A stretch of DNA of 64,000 nucleotides, taken from the NCBI GenBank assembly GCA_910584645.1, contig CAJUAU010000012.1, positions 14,152-78,151 on the forward strand, given 5' to 3'. The DNA is from an uncultured Eubacterium sp. Lineage in GTDB: Bacteria; Bacillota; Clostridia; Lachnospirales; Lachnospiraceae. A model generated the notes under the pieces. It had not been told where the DNA came from, searched no databases, and worked only from the letters and a program-made list of their open reading frames with translations. Shown here piece after piece: positions 8,726 to 16,164 of the stretch (position 1 is the stretch's first letter; every line of letters begins with the position of its first letter). The position numbers and the translations under genes were made by a program.

Positions 8726-8754
8726 TTGTATCATTTATGATTTTGTGGTACAAT
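8726..8754 (+). promoter_or_regulatory. Promoter of the small membrane protein/YbjQ operon
   Basis: TTGTAT (8726-8731) and TACAAT (8749-8754) are 17 bases apart, about 90 bases before the first small gene. Confidence 0.6.
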
Positions 8755-8845
8755 GGAAATAATTTATGATGCCTGGGTACAGAATAATTTTTGTTCCTGG
8801 CATTGATGCTTTAAGTATGTTTCAGATGGAAGGCGGTGTTAGAAA

Positions 8846-8968
8846 ATGGAAATTCTTACAGGCAGTGTAGCGCTGGTTATCATTGCGGTGGTTGTAGTGG
8901 TGGCAGCCGTTACAGCGGTTGTGGCTGGTGTGAAGGATACGTTAAAGGATGAGGGGATGGATGTGTAA
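8846..8968 (+). CDS. 40-residue single-span membrane protein
   Basis: A short gene translated as MEILTGSVALVIIAVVVVVA followed by AVTAVVAGVKDTLKDEGMDV. One strongly hydrophobic Val/Ala-rich helix is followed by a short charged tail. Its stop codon is immediately followed by the ATG of the next small gene (TAAATG), and a GGAAGGCGG site lies upstream, which supports real translation. Function unknown; as first gene of a three-gene operon with another small membrane protein and a YbjQ protein it may form a membrane subunit. Confidence 0.6.
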   Translation: MEILTGSVALVIIAVVVVVAAVTAVVAGVKDTLKDEGMDV

Positions 8969-9199
8969 ATGAACCTTCACGGAAAGAAAATGATCGCCCC
9001 AGTAGTGATCGCGGTTCTATCTGTGATCTATTATGCTGGTCTGGCGGTAGTGCTGGCGTTGGTCAGCGGCATACCCGGTCTGGTGAAGGGGCTTCTTATC
9101 TTTGTGCCTCTTGCCCTGGCAGGAGTGATGATCGGCGTAACGGTGAGCAGAATAAAAGAGATAAGGAGCGGTGAAGAGGATGATCTTAGTCAATACTGA
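8969..9199 (+). CDS. 76-residue two-span membrane protein
   Basis: Two hydrophobic helices (about 9-32 and 40-60) and a charged C-terminus ending GEEDDLSQY. No named family recognised. It starts directly after the previous stop and overlaps the start of the next gene by 20 bases, so the three genes are very likely translated as a unit. Confidence 0.65.
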   Translation: MNLHGKKMIAPVVIAVLSVIYYAGLAVVLALVSGIPGLVKGLLIFVPLALAGVMIGVTVSRIKEIRSGEEDDLSQY

Positions 9200-9491
9200 A
9201 ACAATCAGTGGAAAAGAGCTGGAGATGCTTGGGCTGGTAAAGGGAAGTACGATCCAGTCAAAAAATGTAGGGCGGGATATTACCCAGAGTTTTAAAACCC
9301 TTGTGGGAGGAGAGCTGAAAGCATATACCGATATGATGAATGATGCAAGAGCTCTCGCTACGAAGAGAATGGTAGCGGAAGCGGAGAGCCTGGGGGCGGA
9401 TGCCATCGTGAATGTCAGGTATGCCTCAGCGGCAGTTATGCAGGGGGCAGCAGAAGTCATGGCATATGGAACTGCTGTGAAGTTTAAGTAA
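9180..9491 (+). CDS. YbjQ/UPF0145 family protein
   Basis: A 103-residue protein beginning MILVNTETISGKELEMLGLV and containing GGELKAYTDMMNDARALA, the characteristic core of the YbjQ (UPF0145, heavy-metal-binding domain-like) family of pentameric proteins of uncertain function. I chose the ATG at 9180 over the upstream GTG at 9171 because family members start MILVNTE and the AAGGAG site is too close to the GTG. The last gene of the small operon. Confidence 0.85.
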   Translation: MILVNTETISGKELEMLGLVKGSTIQSKNVGRDITQSFKTLVGGELKAYTDMMNDARALATKRMVAEAESLGADAIVNVRYASAAVMQGAAEVMAYGTAVKFK

Positions 9492-9541
9492 ATGGCACTT
9501 ATTCGCGCCATTGTGTTAAGTAGGTCTTTCCTATCACATAA

Positions 9542-9575
9542 AAAAGATGGCAGAGCTTTCGCTCTGCCATCTTTT
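9542..9575 (-). terminator. Bidirectional terminator between YbjQ gene and tRNA-Pro
   Basis: Perfect 15-bp stem (9542-9556 with 9561-9575) closed by TTTC; flanked by A and T runs, so it can stop both the plus-strand operon and the minus-strand tRNA transcript. Confidence 0.9.
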
Positions 9576-9576
9576 A

Positions 9577-9651
9577 TCGGGGTAACAGGATTTGAACCTG
9601 CGGCCTCATCGTCCCGAACGATGCGCTCTAGCCAAACTGAGCCATACCCCG
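9577..9651 (-). tRNA. tRNA-Pro (anticodon CGG)
   Basis: On the minus strand a complete cloverleaf: acceptor CGGGGTA pairing TACCCCG, D-arm GCTC/GAGC, anticodon stem CATCG/CGATG around loop TTCGGGA (anticodon CGG), and T-arm GCAGG-TTCAAAT-CCTGT with discriminator A. CCA is not encoded. It has its own promoter upstream and a terminator directly downstream. Confidence 0.93.
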
Positions 9652-9669
9652 AAAAAACTTCCGACAACT

Positions 9670-9698
9670 ATAATATCACGTCAGGCTGAGAAAATCAA
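9670..9698 (-). promoter_or_regulatory. Promoter of tRNA-Pro
   Basis: On the minus strand TTGATT (9698-9693) and TATTAT (9675-9670) with a 17-base spacer, about 20 bases before the tRNA. Confidence 0.65.
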
Positions 9699-9750
9699 GT
9701 CTTTTTTTCAGAATCTTTTTCTTTGATTGGAGCCGGGCAAGGAGGATAAG

Positions 9751-10434
9751 ATGATCGAGTCGGTAAAAAATTTAAACAAATTTGAGAAGGTTCTCTGGAT
9801 GGTTTCCGTGATCCTGGTAGCAGGTTCTTTTATTCTGTCGGGAAATGGTGCATGGCTGACGCTGGCGGCATCTCTCGTCGGCGTCACGGCATTGATCTTT
9901 GTGGCGAAGGGAGATGTGCTGGGGCAGATCCTTACCATCGGATTCAGCATTTTGTATGCACTCATTTCCTTTCAGTTCCGATACTGGGGGGAGATGATCA
10001 CATATCTTGGAATGACAGCGCCCATCGCGCTGCTGTCAGTAGTCACCTGGCTGAAAAATCCCTATGACGATAAGGAGGTAAAGGTAGAACACTTGAAGCC
10101 GGGGGCCTGGCTGGTTTTGAGTGCTGCCACGATCCTTGTGACGCTGCTGTTATATTTTGTGCTGGATTGGTTTGAAACGCCTAATCTATTATTTAGTACC
10201 ATTTCCATCGCCACCAGTTTTCTTGCCTCCAGCCTGATGATGCTGAGAAGTCCCTGGTATGCTGTGGCTTATGGGGCAAATGATGTAGTTCTTATTATTT
10301 TATGGGTGATGGCAACACTGTCGGAATTGAGATATCTGCCAATGATCCTGTGTTTTGTTATATTTCTGGTCAATGACGCTTATGGATTCTATAGCTGGAA
10401 AAGGAGAAAAAAGAAACAGAGTGGTCTTGTTTAA
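9751..10434 (+). CDS. pnuC: Nicotinamide riboside transporter PnuC
   Basis: A 227-residue membrane protein with about seven helices and the PnuC ending NDAYGFYSWKRRKKK. PnuC takes up nicotinamide riboside by facilitated diffusion for NAD synthesis. The AAGGAGG site (9739-9745) decides for the ATG at 9751 rather than the upstream in-frame TTG. No NAD-linked kinase or NiaR gene is next to it, and I saw no obvious riboswitch in the short leader. Confidence 0.85.
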   Translation: MIESVKNLNKFEKVLWMVSVILVAGSFILSGNGAWLTLAASLVGVTALIFVAKGDVLGQILTIGFSILYALISFQFRYWGEMITYLGMTAPIALLSVVTWLKNPYDDKEVKVEHLKPGAWLVLSAATILVTLLLYFVLDWFETPNLLFSTISIATSFLASSLMMLRSPWYAVAYGANDVVLIILWVMATLSELRYLPMILCFVIFLVNDAYGFYSWKRRKKKQSGLV

Positions 10435-10501
10435 TTGTTTTGTTTGTTGTAAGATAGAGAGAAAGATTTGACTTTTGAAAGGAAAAGGTATAAGTTAGAA
10501 G

Positions 10502-11200
10502 ATGATGGCAAAAAGAGACTGGTGCAGGATTTTTACAGTGACGGCGGTGGTTTTTACGGCAACGCTGGTCTGGATGGCAGAACCCTGTATTGCAAAGGAC
10601 GGAAAATATACTTATAAGAAGGGATTTACTTCCCGGAAGATCGATCAGGAGATAAAAAAAAGGATCCAGGGCAGGTCCTATAAGAAGGGGGCTAAGATTT
10701 CCCTGGACACTCTGCGCTATCTGCAGGTCCGTTATATTGATTTTGATGGAAATGTGCAGGAAGGTGAGATGATCGTAAATAAAAAGATCGCCCGCCGGAC
10801 ATTGAAGGTGTTCTACCAGCTTTATAAACTCAGGTATCCTATAGAAAAGATGAAACTGGTGGATGAATACGGAGCAGAGGATGAGGCGTCGATGGCAGAT
10901 AATAATACATCGGCATTTAATTACCGTAAAGTGGCAAATTCCAATAAGCTGTCCAAGCACAGCCAGGGTCTTGCCATAGATATCAACCCCAGGATCAATC
11001 CTTATATTACGTCATATGGGATCGCTCCGGCAAACAGCGGGGCATATAAAGTCCGGGAGACCTCCAAATGTAAAGGAAAATACAAGGACTATATGATCCA
11101 TCGGGGGGATAAGGTGTATAAGATCTTTAAAAAATACGGATTTTCCTGGGGAGGAGACTGGAAGCATTCCAAAGATTATCAGCATTTTGAAGCGGTGTGA
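10502..11200 (+). CDS. Secreted M15-family peptidoglycan peptidase
   Basis: A 232-residue protein with an N-terminal signal or anchor helix (about 8-31) and a zinc peptidase domain of the M15 type (VanY/endolysin L-Ala-D-Glu peptidase group). The metal ligands are visible as H153 and D160 in SKHSQGLAIDINP and H228 in DYQHFE, with the GGDW motif before the last histidine. It likely trims stem peptides of peptidoglycan outside the membrane. Start ATG at 10502 or 10505 cannot be separated. The next gene begins 36 bases later but encodes an unrelated GTPase. Confidence 0.82.
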   Translation: MMAKRDWCRIFTVTAVVFTATLVWMAEPCIAKDGKYTYKKGFTSRKIDQEIKKRIQGRSYKKGAKISLDTLRYLQVRYIDFDGNVQEGEMIVNKKIARRTLKVFYQLYKLRYPIEKMKLVDEYGAEDEASMADNNTSAFNYRKVANSNKLSKHSQGLAIDINPRINPYITSYGIAPANSGAYKVRETSKCKGKYKDYMIHRGDKVYKIFKKYGFSWGGDWKHSKDYQHFEAV

Positions 11201-11236
11201 ACCGGGTGAAGAAATTAAAGAAGGAGAAAGAAGAAA

Positions 11237-12361
11237 ATGACAAAGATTGATATTGTATCCGGCTTTCTCGGAGCCGGAAAAACGACTTTGATCAAGAAAC
11301 TGATCAAGGAAGCATTTGAGGGAGAGAAGCTGGTGCTGATCGAAAATGAATTTGGTGAGATCGGCATCGACGGCGGTTTTTTGAAAGATTCAGGCATTAA
11401 TATCACGGAGATGAACTCTGGCTGTATCTGTTGTTCGCTTGTAGGGGATTTTGGGACTGCCCTGGGTGAAGTGCTGGAGAAATATTCTCCTGACCGCATC
11501 ATCATCGAGCCCTCTGGCGTGGGGAAACTTTCAGACGTGATCAAGGCAGTTCTCGGAGTGAAGGAAAAGCTGCCGGAAGAGACCGTGAAGCTCAACAGTT
11601 CTGTGACGGTGGCAGATGCCGCCAAATGTAAAATGTATATGAAAAATTTTGGCGAGTTTTATAATAACCAGATCGAACATGCCGGCACCATCGTACTCAG
11701 CCGTACCGGAGCGATGAAGGAAGACAAACTCCAGACATGCCTGGAGTTGATCCGGGAGCATAATGAGGAGGCGCCGGTCATTACAACGCCCTGGGAAGAG
11801 ATTGACGGAAAACAGATCCTGGCTGCCATGGAAAAGGAGAACAGTCTGGAAAAGGAACTTCTGCAGGAGGCAGAGGTTTGTCCGGAGTGCGGCCATGTTC
11901 ACCACCATGATCACGACGGAGAATGCTGTCACGATCACGAAGAGCATGGGCATCATCACCACGACGGAGAATGCTGTCATGACCACCATCATGAAGAGCA
12001 TGAGCATCACCACCACGGGGAGGAGTGCAGCTGTGGGTGTGGGCACGGCCATGATCATGACCACCATCACCATCATGCCGATGATGTATTTACCAGTATC
12101 GGTATGGAAACCGCCCACAAATATTCGGAGGCGGAACTGAAAGATATATTAGAAAAGATTGCGGATGAAGAGGTGAAGCTGGGAACAATCCTCCGGGCAA
12201 AGGGAATCGTCCCGGCGGAGGAAGGCGAGTGGTTCCACTTTGATCTGGTGCCCGGGGAATATGAGATCCGCCGGGGAAGCGCAGATTATACAGGAAGGAT
12301 CTGTGTGATCGGTTCCGGTCTGGAGGAAGCCGGTCTGAGAGCACTGTTTACCGGAAAGTAA
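11237..12361 (+). CDS. COG0523 (CobW/P47K) metal-trafficking GTPase with His-rich loop
   Basis: A 374-residue G3E GTPase. Walker A GFLGAGKTT (9-17), the family metal site CICC (63-66), a long His/Asp/Cys-rich segment about 216-280 with repeated DGECCHDH units, and a CobW C-terminal domain about 285-374. COG0523 proteins insert or deliver metals such as zinc, cobalt or nickel using GTP; the His-rich loop suggests metal storage or buffering. It is the first of two neighbouring P-loop GTPase genes separated by 34 bases, probably cotranscribed. I see no convincing Zur-type operator before it. Confidence 0.85.
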   Translation: MTKIDIVSGFLGAGKTTLIKKLIKEAFEGEKLVLIENEFGEIGIDGGFLKDSGINITEMNSGCICCSLVGDFGTALGEVLEKYSPDRIIIEPSGVGKLSDVIKAVLGVKEKLPEETVKLNSSVTVADAAKCKMYMKNFGEFYNNQIEHAGTIVLSRTGAMKEDKLQTCLELIREHNEEAPVITTPWEEIDGKQILAAMEKENSLEKELLQEAEVCPECGHVHHHDHDGECCHDHEEHGHHHHDGECCHDHHHEEHEHHHHGEECSCGCGHGHDHDHHHHHADDVFTSIGMETAHKYSEAELKDILEKIADEEVKLGTILRAKGIVPAEEGEWFHFDLVPGEYEIRRGSADYTGRICVIGSGLEEAGLRALFTGK

Positions 12362-12395
12362 GGCGGATCAAAAATTCAGAAAGGCGGAAGGGTTC

Positions 12396-13349
12396 ATGTT
12401 TGGTAATAAAGAGATACCGGTATATCTGTTTACTGGTTTTTTGGAGAGTGGAAAGACCACCTGTATTCAGGAAGTGATCGAGGAGGGAAATTTCTCTGAT
12501 GGATCCAAAACTCTGCTGATCCTCTGTGAGGAGGGAGAGCATGAGATTGAGGATGAACTGCTTATGCAGAACCGCATTTCCTGTGTGGTCATCGAGGAGG
12601 AAGAGGAGTTTACAGAGGAAGTCTGCAGGAAACTCCAGGAAAAATACAAGCCAAACCGGGTGGTCATCGAATACAATGGAATGTGGGATATAGAGCAGCT
12701 TTTTGGAGAGGTTCTGCCAGAAAACTGGATCGTGGTGCAGACCTTTACGACGGTGAATGCCCTTACTTATGAGGTTTACAGCAGCAATATGAAACCGCTT
12801 TTGATGGCGCATTTCCAGATGGCGGACCTGGTGATCTTCAACCGCTGTACCGATGCCATGAACAAACCCACAGCCAGGCGGAGTGTAAAGGCGATCAACC
12901 GGAGGGCGCAGGTTCTGTTTGAAGCAGAGGACGGAACGGTGGAGAGCAATATTGCAGAGGAACTTCCCTATGATATCAACCAGGATTTTATTGCGCTGGA
13001 GGATGATGATTTTGGTCTTTGGTATCTGGATATCAGCGAACATCCGGAAAAATATGCAGGAAAGACCATTCAGTTCAAAGGACAGGTCTATCGGAACCGC
13101 TCGTTCCCCAAGGATGCTTTTGTTCCTTCTAGACAGGCAATGACCTGCTGTGAGGATGACATTGCAAAAATTGGTTTTATGTGCCATTTTTCTGAGGCTT
13201 CCGAACTTGCTGCCAATTCATGGGTGACGGTAACAGTAAAGGTAAAGACCCAGAGGAGCCGTAAGCACGATATGGATTTTCCGGTTCTGTACGCAGAAAA
13301 GGTAGAGCCAGCAGAAGCGCCGGAAGAGGAATTGGTTTACTTTGGTTAG
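12396..13349 (+). CDS. GTPase fused to a DUF1980/YcgQ-like domain
   Basis: A 317-residue protein. The N-terminal half (about 7-195) is a CobW-like P-loop domain with Walker A GFLESGKTT (14-22) but without the CxCC metal motif of its upstream neighbour. The C-terminal part (about 205-310; QFKGQVYRNRSFPKDAFVPS, then MTCCEDD) matches the pattern of the DUF1980/YcgQ domain, usually found beside a DUF318 permease. No such permease is seen here. The fusion suggests a nucleotide-driven step in metal or cofactor export or sorting; substrate unknown. ATG at 12396 is supported by the AGAAAGGCGGAAGGG region upstream. Confidence 0.72.
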   Translation: MFGNKEIPVYLFTGFLESGKTTCIQEVIEEGNFSDGSKTLLILCEEGEHEIEDELLMQNRISCVVIEEEEEFTEEVCRKLQEKYKPNRVVIEYNGMWDIEQLFGEVLPENWIVVQTFTTVNALTYEVYSSNMKPLLMAHFQMADLVIFNRCTDAMNKPTARRSVKAINRRAQVLFEAEDGTVESNIAEELPYDINQDFIALEDDDFGLWYLDISEHPEKYAGKTIQFKGQVYRNRSFPKDAFVPSRQAMTCCEDDIAKIGFMCHFSEASELAANSWVTVTVKVKTQRSRKHDMDFPVLYAEKVEPAEAPEEELVYFG

Positions 13350-13468
13350 CCCGGCGGCGCAAATTTAACCCGCCGTGGAGCTGCTTTTATGTGAATAGGA
13401 AAGTTCTTCATTCGTGGAGAAGGTGCGCGTTTTTGGCAATGCCCCATAAGGATGTTTTTTAAGCAGGG

Positions 13469-13510
13469 TACGGTGTGACTTGGTAAAATGGGTTACACCG
13501 TATTTTTTTT
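13469..13510 (+). terminator. Terminator downstream of the GTPase pair
   Basis: Stem TACGGTGT (13469-13476) with ACACCGTA (13495-13502), followed by eight T. Confidence 0.8.
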
Positions 13511-13601
13511 ACCATTATGCCATGATCGTCTATGGGTTCGGGTGGAATTACATATACTTCTAGCCCTGGTATTTTATAGTATATTTTTGTGTAACCTATA
13601 A

Positions 13602-13883
13602 ATAGAAGAACTGGAACAGCAGATTGCGGAACTGCCGGTGGGTTATATTTCTAAAAAGAAAATTCATGGAAAAGATCGTTTTTACCATCAGTGGACGGAA
13701 GATGGCAGGGTCAGGAGTAAATACCTGCGGGAGGGAGAAAAAGAGCCATTAGAGGAACAGATTCTAAAGCGGAGAAAGCTGCAGGCACAGTTAAAAGAAC
13801 TGAAGGCAAAAATGCCAAAAGCCAGAAAGAATACCAAAGGAATTCACCTAGAGCAGGTTTCCTTTGAATGTAACGTAACTTGA
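13602..13883 (+). pseudogene. Remnant of a short Lachnospiraceae-type protein (YISKKKIHGKDRFYHQW motif)
   Basis: The reading frame IEELEQQIAELPVGYISKKK continues to KLQAQLKELKAKMPKARKN. Proteins with this GYISKK..GK.RYYHQW core are frequent in Lachnospiraceae, usually starting with Met where this frame has ATA right after a stop, so the start codon seems lost (a GTG at 13638 is the only alternative). After about residue 85 the frame runs into unrelated sequence and stops just where the next remnant begins. I take it as a dead 5' fragment; function of the family unknown to me. Confidence 0.5.
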
Positions 13884-14253
13884 GGAAGTGCGTGGCCGGA
13901 TGATGGAGGACATTGTGCTGTTAGAAACCATGAAAGCAGCCGGACAGAACTGCCGTGTGTTTAAGCTGCAGTTTGCAGCAGGCGAGTTTGACATGGTGGT
14001 ATATGACACAGAGGAAAACTGCTGTGATATCTGTGAAATCAAGCATAGTGAGAAAGCCCTCCCCAATCAGTACCGCCATCTGATCGATAAAGAAAAGTGC
14101 CAGCAGACAGAGAGAAGATTCGGAAATATCCGGGGACGCTATGTTTTGTACCGTGGCAGAGATGCAGAGACCGGAGCCGGAGTTACGTATCAAAATGTAG
14201 AGAACTATTTAAAATCGCTTTCGGAAGGTATTTCTGTAACAAATGAGAAATAA
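13879..14253 (+). pseudogene. C-terminal remnant of a DUF4143-type AAA ATPase
   Basis: The frame LEEVRGRMMEDIVLLETMKA through FKLQFAAGEFDMVVYDTEEN, EIKHSEKALPNQYRHLIDKE and RGRYVLYRG matches the C-terminal DUF4143 part of archaeal-type AAA ATPases (PD-(D/E)xK-like E-x-K core, here CEIKHS). The P-loop N-terminal three-quarters is missing; an in-frame stop at 13876 and the abutting unrelated fragment mark the break. Probably non-functional. Confidence 0.6.
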
Positions 14254-14489
14254 ATGAAAAGGGGATTCTTACCATAAATGAAGGTTTTGTACTTTTTTTA
14301 CGATATATAATATAGCGGTATGCAGATCAGGCTTTTCGGGTCAGGAGGTGAAACAGCAGGAGGAAAATGAAATGTGACCGTGCAGCTGCTGTAAAAGTTT
14401 AAACAATATAAAATAATGAAAAAGCTCGGCCCGGTTTATGGAGAGCTTGGCAATTCTGAATGCCAGAGGAATTGCAGAAAGGAGATCAT

Positions 14490-14900
14490 ATGGGTTTAGT
14501 AAATGCAGCAGGCAGTAGTGAAAGAAGTATTATGGATATATTGTCGGCCGACAGGGGAGACAAAGAGAAGGAATCATTGAAAGACACTTTTTCACAACTG
14601 CTGCAGGATAAAAAAGCAGACTATATCCAAAGAATCAAGAGTGGTGATACGGAAAAGAGTTACCAGATTGGAGCGGGTTCTTATACAGAGACAGAATGGA
14701 AGAAGCTATTAAAAGGTTACGACGATGCTGAAGAACAACTGCGTCAGGCGGCAGAGGAGGCGCAGGAGGAAGTTCAGGAAACGAGCGGGGTTGTGGCTTC
14801 TGTCGAAGAGGATGAAGCCAGAAGACATTCTGAGGCTGAATTATCAGCAATATGGGATAAGGAACGCGCCGAACTTTTGAAAAACATACTGTGTCACTGA
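14490..14900 (+). CDS. Hypothetical coiled-coil protein
   Basis: A 136-residue acidic protein starting MGLVNAAGSSERSIMDILSA. It contains the segment KSYQIGAGSYTETEWKKLLK (about 56-75), a motif I associate with a group of uncharacterised Lachnospiraceae proteins, followed by an Ala/Glu-rich coiled coil (about 78-105). No signal peptide. The start is set by AAAGGAG at 14478-14484. The 236 bases before it (14254-14489) hold no gene. A terminator follows. Confidence 0.6.
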   Translation: MGLVNAAGSSERSIMDILSADRGDKEKESLKDTFSQLLQDKKADYIQRIKSGDTEKSYQIGAGSYTETEWKKLLKGYDDAEEQLRQAAEEAQEEVQETSGVVASVEEDEARRHSEAELSAIWDKERAELLKNILCH

Positions 14901-14952
14901 CATAGCCCGGCGCTGAGTTCAGATCAGCGCCATCAAGCCAATATACATAATG

Positions 14953-14999
14953 AGCACCAGTGTTTTATAAGGATCTGGGACACTGGTGCTTTGTTGTAT
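14953..14999 (+). terminator. Terminator after the coiled-coil protein gene
   Basis: 11-bp stem AGCACCAGTGT (14953-14963) with ACACTGGTGCT (14980-14990), followed by a T-rich stretch. Confidence 0.7.
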
Positions 15000-15116
15000 T
15001 TACTTTTATAAAGAAGAGGGGGGAGATCGGAGAAAGCACCATCCTTAATTCAAAAAACTATAGATTTTTCTGCTGTTTTGTATTACAATATAAAAAAAGG
15101 AAGGCAGGGGATACCT

Positions 15117-15407
15117 ATGAAATGCAGAAGAATTGAGATGGAAGCCGACGTGGTAAAATACGAACCGGGCAAAGGGCTTGAAGACGGTTTTGAGCTGTGG
15201 GCAGATGTGGTCACGAAAGTCTGGATCGTCACAGATACCCTGGTTAAGGTAAAGAATGAGGACGGTTTTTTCGTATGTCCATATATTACGCACCGGAGGG
15301 GACGCACCTTTATTCATGAGAAGGATTACATAATTATAGATGCGGATGGAACCAAACATGTATGTGGTGAAGATAAGGTGTTTGAGCGGTATGAAAAGAT
15401 CGAATAA
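15117..15407 (+). CDS. Small phage-like hypothetical protein
   Basis: A 96-residue protein beginning MKCRRIEMEADVVKYEPGKG. The pattern (changed residues at the start, then FIHEKDYIIIDADGTKHVCG and ending VFERYEKIE) resembles small phage or prophage proteins in which a GDWII..G..Y.C..D.F..TYE block ends the chain. Function unknown. The start at 15117 is preceded by AAAGGAAGG at a fair distance; the ORF could formally begin 13 codons earlier. Confidence 0.6.
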   Translation: MKCRRIEMEADVVKYEPGKGLEDGFELWADVVTKVWIVTDTLVKVKNEDGFFVCPYITHRRGRTFIHEKDYIIIDADGTKHVCGEDKVFERYEKIE

Positions 15408-15525
15408 AAAAGTGCTGCGTATGTTATGCTGGAAGAGCAGGCAAAGATATCTACAGCCATGGCTTGGTTACAAAAGGTTCCATTATATCTATATTGGGAA
15501 TTAAAGAAATAGTGAAAGGATTATA

Positions 15526-15897
15526 ATGCAAATGGATCAATGTGGGCGCGATAAGATTTTTTATGCTATATGCGACAAAAAGGATAATGCATTAGAGCTG
15601 TTGGATAATATTGAAAATGTTGATTTCCAAGATAAAGCGGGCTATTCTTATCTTCACATAGCCGTTCAATCAAATTTTCTTGAAGCAGTTAAACAATTGT
15701 TAAAGCTAAATTGCAGCATTGATATAAAGGACAAGTACGGTAGAACGCCGCTTATGATTGCCCTTTCTTCATGGGATGGGGAAGATGATGATGTGATACA
15801 GGTATTACTGGCGGCAGGGGCTAATGTCAATGAAACGGCTGATTCAGGTGTATCTTGTATGGAACTGGCTAAAATGAAAGGATATTCGTTGTACTAG
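15526..15897 (+). CDS. Ankyrin-repeat protein
   Basis: A 123-residue protein with about three ankyrin repeats: KAGYSYLHIAVQSNFLEAVK, KYGRTPLMIALSSW and ETADSGVSCMELAKMKGYS. Ankyrin proteins bind other proteins; in accessory regions of Firmicutes such small cytoplasmic ankyrin genes are often immunity partners of secreted polymorphic toxins. No toxin gene is directly adjacent here, but a toxin-like remnant lies at 26.6-27.2 kb, so that role is a guess. GAAAGGA precedes the ATG. Confidence 0.75.
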   Translation: MQMDQCGRDKIFYAICDKKDNALELLDNIENVDFQDKAGYSYLHIAVQSNFLEAVKQLLKLNCSIDIKDKYGRTPLMIALSSWDGEDDDVIQVLLAAGANVNETADSGVSCMELAKMKGYSLY

Positions 15898-16041
15898 TAC
15901 TCTGATGTATTCCCCCCCAATTTCAAGCTCCCAAATCATCTGCACCTCTGATTCTGTATGTACTTCTAACCATTTTGCTACTCCATCAGTAGTATTACTT
16001 CTAATGATTCCCGTAGAAATTTTCAATTCTGTTCCCGACAT
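15844..16041 (-). pseudogene. Possible remnant of a small protein gene, opposite strand
   Basis: Minus-strand frame MSGTELKISTGIIRSNTTDG continuing AKWLEVHTESEVQMIWELEI reads like real protein, but its end runs into the antisense of the ankyrin gene. Upstream, a plausible ATG start (MKTFQEK) lies in another frame, as if a single-base shift separates the two. No good ribosome site precedes the in-frame ATG. Family not recognised. Confidence 0.25.
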
Positions 16042-16164
16042 CGAAATTTCGATTTTTCTCTTGGAATGTTTTCATAATAGAAACTATCAGTATTTTTAAG
16101 GTTTATTTAAAGTTGGTGCATTATTCTATATGAAACAGTTATCATATCAAGGGAGGACGAATGG

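Noticed and set aside
9017..9667. Minus-strand open frame of 216 codons containing VWLERIVRDDEAAGSNPVTP
   Set aside because: It is an artefact of reading through tRNA-Pro (this peptide is the translated tRNA) and the antisense of the YbjQ operon.
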